Below are positions 48,687 to 50,895 of a stretch of DNA of 50,895 nt, piece after piece; the stretch's first letter is position 1, and every line of letters starts with the position of its first letter. Position numbers and translations under genes: made by a program. The notes under the pieces are model-generated. The model ran no database searches and had not been told where the DNA came from. It saw only the letters and a list, made by a program, of their open reading frames with translations. This DNA is from Ruminococcus sp. (lineage in GTDB: Bacteria; Bacillota; Clostridia; Oscillospirales; Ruminococcaceae): the NCBI RefSeq assembly GCF_016287535.1, contig NZ_JAEFAJ010000023.1:1-50895 (forward strand), written 5' to 3'.

Positions 48687-50895
48687 ATGGATAAATATTT
48701 GAAAACACTTGAACTGGATAAAATACTTGAAATGCTTGCGGAGCTCACTTCCAATGAGGAAACTCGCCGCATGGCACTGGCGGTACGTCCTGATAATGAC
48801 CTTGAAAGAGTACGCTATGAATGTCTGAAAACTTCGCAGGCTCTGTCTCTTTCGGTGCAGTTTGGAACACCGCCTTTCAGTAATTTCAAGGACATTAGTA
48901 CTGTTGCTGCAAGAGCAAAGTCCGGAGCAGTCATTTCTCTACGGGATCTCCTCGATATAGCAGCAATGCTCAAACAGATAAAGGCTCTCGCGGATTGGTA
49001 TGCTCACTGCGAGAACGTGGAAACAGAGTTAAGTTACCTTTTTTCAAGGCTTCAGCCTAACGACTGGTTGCTGGAAAAGCTTGAACGCTCAATAATCTCG
49101 GAAAATGAGATATCTGACGCGGCAAGTCCCGAGCTTGCGACTATACGCAGAAAGATAAATCGTGCAGGTATGCAGCTTCGCGAAACTCTCGATAAAATGA
49201 TAAAGAATAAGACTACTCAGCAATACTTGCAGGAGAGCAATGTCACAATTCGTGACGGACGTTTCGTTTTGCCAGTAAAATCTGAGTATCGCGGACAGGT
49301 CAGCGGTCTTATTCACGACACCTCCGCCACTGGTCAGACTATTTTCATCGAGCCTATGGCGATAGTTGAAGCCAATAACGATATTCGCCTCCTTGAAGCA
49401 AAGGAACAGGAGGAAATTGAGCGTATAATTCATCAGCTCTGTCGTGACTGCGGCGACTACGCGGATATTCTTGCAGAGAACTACAAGGTCTGCACGGAGC
49501 TTAACCTTTATTTTGCAAAGTCTAACCTTGCTGCGAAACTTAGATGTTCGCTGCCTGAAATAACCGATGACGGTAAAATGCATCTTAAAAAAGCTCGTCA
49601 TCCTCTTATCGACAGAAATAAGGCTGTTCCCGTTGAAATTAGTCTTGGTGAGGACTATCAGGCTCTCATCATAACTGGTCCGAATACGGGTGGTAAGACA
49701 GTAACACTTAAAACTGCGGGACTTCTTGCGGCTATGACTATGTGTGGACTTCTTATTCCCGTTGCCGATGGAAGTAAAATATCCGTTTATGATCATATTC
49801 TTGCAGATATCGGTGACAGTCAAAGCATCGAGCAGAATCTTTCTACATTCTCTTCACACACGAATAAAGTTATTGAGATACTTAAAACAGCCGACGAACA
49901 GTCATTAGTTCTTCTTGACGAGTTGGGCTCGGGAACAGATCCGGTAGAGGGAGCAGCTCTTGCAATATCCATTATACGTCGGCTTATGGAAAGCGGCGCA
50001 AATGTGATGGTGACTACTCATTATCAGGAATTGAAAGTGTTTGCAATTGACAGTGACGGGGTTGAGAATGCTTCCTGTGAGTTTGATATTGAGACTTTGA
50101 GACCAACTTATAAGCTTATCGTTGGTTCACCCGGTAAGTCAAACGCTTTTGCTATTTCTGAGAGCCTTGGTATGCCTTCTGATATCATAGAAGATGCAAA
50201 GATGCGCGTCAGCGAGGCTAATACGAGACTCGAAGAGGTTATTGGAAAACTTGAGGCTGCCCGTGTTGAGCTTGAAAAGCAGAAGGACGAAATAACCCGT
50301 TTGCGTATACAGACCGCAGAGCATGAGGAGTCTATCAGAAAGGAACGCGAGGAACTAGAAGCAGCTAAGGCTGAGGAACTTGAAAAGGCAAGGCTTCGCG
50401 CTATGACCATCATTGAGCAGACAAAGGCAGAGTCTAACGAACTTCTTGATGAGCTTGACAAGCTGCGCAAGGAAAAGGAGAAGAAGGATTTCAGTGCCAA
50501 TGTTTCGGGTATGAAAGCAAAGACGAAACAAAGCTTCAACAAGATGTACGATACGGCAAATCCCGTAAATAAGCAAGACCCTAATGAGGGATATGTTCTG
50601 CCTAGAAAGCTTCGCAGGGGTGATACGGTCTACGTTGTAGATCTTCAGCGCAAAGGAATAATATCTGGAGAGCCTGACGGAAGCGATTTCGTATACGTTC
50701 AGATGGGCGTAATGAAAACGAAAATGAACATATCAAGGCTTAGACTTGAAGAGCCTGAAAAGGTCACAGTCGGTAATAAGTCCATACGTCCAAACAGGAA
50801 GATGAACAAAGTGGGCGTAAAGGTTGAGCGAAGAGGAAAAATGGAACTTGATATACGTGGATGCCCTTGCGATGACGGCGTTTATCAGCTTGATG
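48687..50895 (+). CDS. mutS2: Endonuclease/ATPase MutS2, 3' partial
   Basis: The frame runs off the window after 736 codons. The start MDKYLKTLELDKILEMLAEL fits MutS2. The core domain precedes Walker A GPNTGGKT at 331-338 and the LLDELGSGTDPVEGAAL Walker B region (about 409-425). A Glu/Lys-rich coiled coil follows (about 505-620), and the final KVERRGKMELDIRGCP reaches the beginning of the Smr nuclease domain. MutS2 suppresses homologous recombination or rescues collided ribosomes; both are reported for the family. AGAAGGAAG precedes the ATG. It follows recO by 93 bp without a terminator. Confidence 0.95.
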   Translation, partial: MDKYLKTLELDKILEMLAELTSNEETRRMALAVRPDNDLERVRYECLKTSQALSLSVQFGTPPFSNFKDISTVAARAKSGAVISLRDLLDIAAMLKQIKALADWYAHCENVETELSYLFSRLQPNDWLLEKLERSIISENEISDAASPELATIRRKINRAGMQLRETLDKMIKNKTTQQYLQESNVTIRDGRFVLPVKSEYRGQVSGLIHDTSATGQTIFIEPMAIVEANNDIRLLEAKEQEEIERIIHQLCRDCGDYADILAENYKVCTELNLYFAKSNLAAKLRCSLPEITDDGKMHLKKARHPLIDRNKAVPVEISLGEDYQALIITGPNTGGKTVTLKTAGLLAAMTMCGLLIPVADGSKISVYDHILADIGDSQSIEQNLSTFSSHTNKVIEILKTADEQSLVLLDELGSGTDPVEGAALAISIIRRLMESGANVMVTTHYQELKVFAIDSDGVENASCEFDIETLRPTYKLIVGSPGKSNAFAISESLGMPSDIIEDAKMRVSEANTRLEEVIGKLEAARVELEKQKDEITRLRIQTAEHEESIRKEREELEAAKAEELEKARLRAMTIIEQTKAESNELLDELDKLRKEKEKKDFSANVSGMKAKTKQSFNKMYDTANPVNKQDPNEGYVLPRKLRRGDTVYVVDLQRKGIISGEPDGSDFVYVQMGVMKTKMNISRLRLEEPEKVTVGNKSIRPNRKMNKVGVKVERRGKMELDIRGCPCDDGVYQLD

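Noticed and set aside
1..50895. tRNA, rRNA, tmRNA, RNase P and SRP RNA genes
   Set aside because: I looked for their conserved sequences and cloverleaf signatures and found none that I could support.

Overview
The window looks like a chromosomal segment of a low-to-moderate-GC, spore-forming Gram-positive anaerobe, most likely a ruminococcal Clostridium (Ruminococcus-like). The sequence-based reasons are: an alpha/beta-type small acid-soluble spore protein, dockerin-type repeats in two secreted proteins, a poly-threonine linker, strong AGGAGG ribosome sites, sigma-A promoters with 17-bp spacers, RNase Y, a class 1B PyrD/PyrK pair, and the era-yqzL-recO order. No rRNA, tRNA, CRISPR array, prophage or transposase gene was seen.

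Layout. 1-5.8 kb: tail of an RTX-related protein, a spore protein, a membrane-tethered XRE regulator, trmL-degV, ruvX and pyrK-pyrD. The pyrKD operon is bracketed by two inverted copies of a 160-188 bp palindromic element; a third copy sits near 43 kb. 6-8 kb: a DUF1836 regulator, two tandem small paralogues and an SPFH protein in one operon. 8.3-10 kb: a metal-sensing ArsR operon with a membrane protein and an amidohydrolase, its operator visible at the promoter. 10.5-18 kb: the ACT/UPF0210 pair, a sugar-kinase-like phosphotransferase, a PHP phosphatase with a folded leader, a lipoprotein, and an Lrp-aminotransferase-ispE run. 18-28 kb: a YegP-like protein, a DUF1648 membrane protein, rny with a long leader, an M6 protease with an N-terminal dockerin, an O-antigen-ligase-like membrane protein, a two-cluster ferredoxin, a DUF1540 protein and a very acidic membrane-anchored protein.

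28-44 kb: coaBC with a DUF3592 protein, D-lactate dehydrogenase, an isochorismatase-family hydrolase with a clear operator, an ECF-like sigma factor beside a membrane-anchored beta-propeller protein, a LacI-sensor/GGDEF/AraC hybrid regulator, a membrane protein with three internal repeats, ROK glucokinase, a ManA-like isomerase, a GH25 muramidase, a double-dockerin protein without a catalytic domain, a phospholipase-C-like protein and gap. 44.7-50.9 kb: one strong promoter drives a housekeeping cluster, CYTH-phoH-ybeY-era-yqzL-recO-mutS2, cut by the window edge.

Most of the content is core metabolism, RNA and ribosome maintenance, and cell-envelope functions. The points of interest are mainly regulatory: palindromic elements that form leaders or carry promoter-like sequences, a recurring hairpin at transcript 5' ends, two operator families (ATGTAAAA palindromes and an ArsR dyad), and several uncharacterised membrane-linked regulatory pairs. 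I did not find an obviously new defence or mobile system. All functional calls rest on motif recognition by eye, without database searches.
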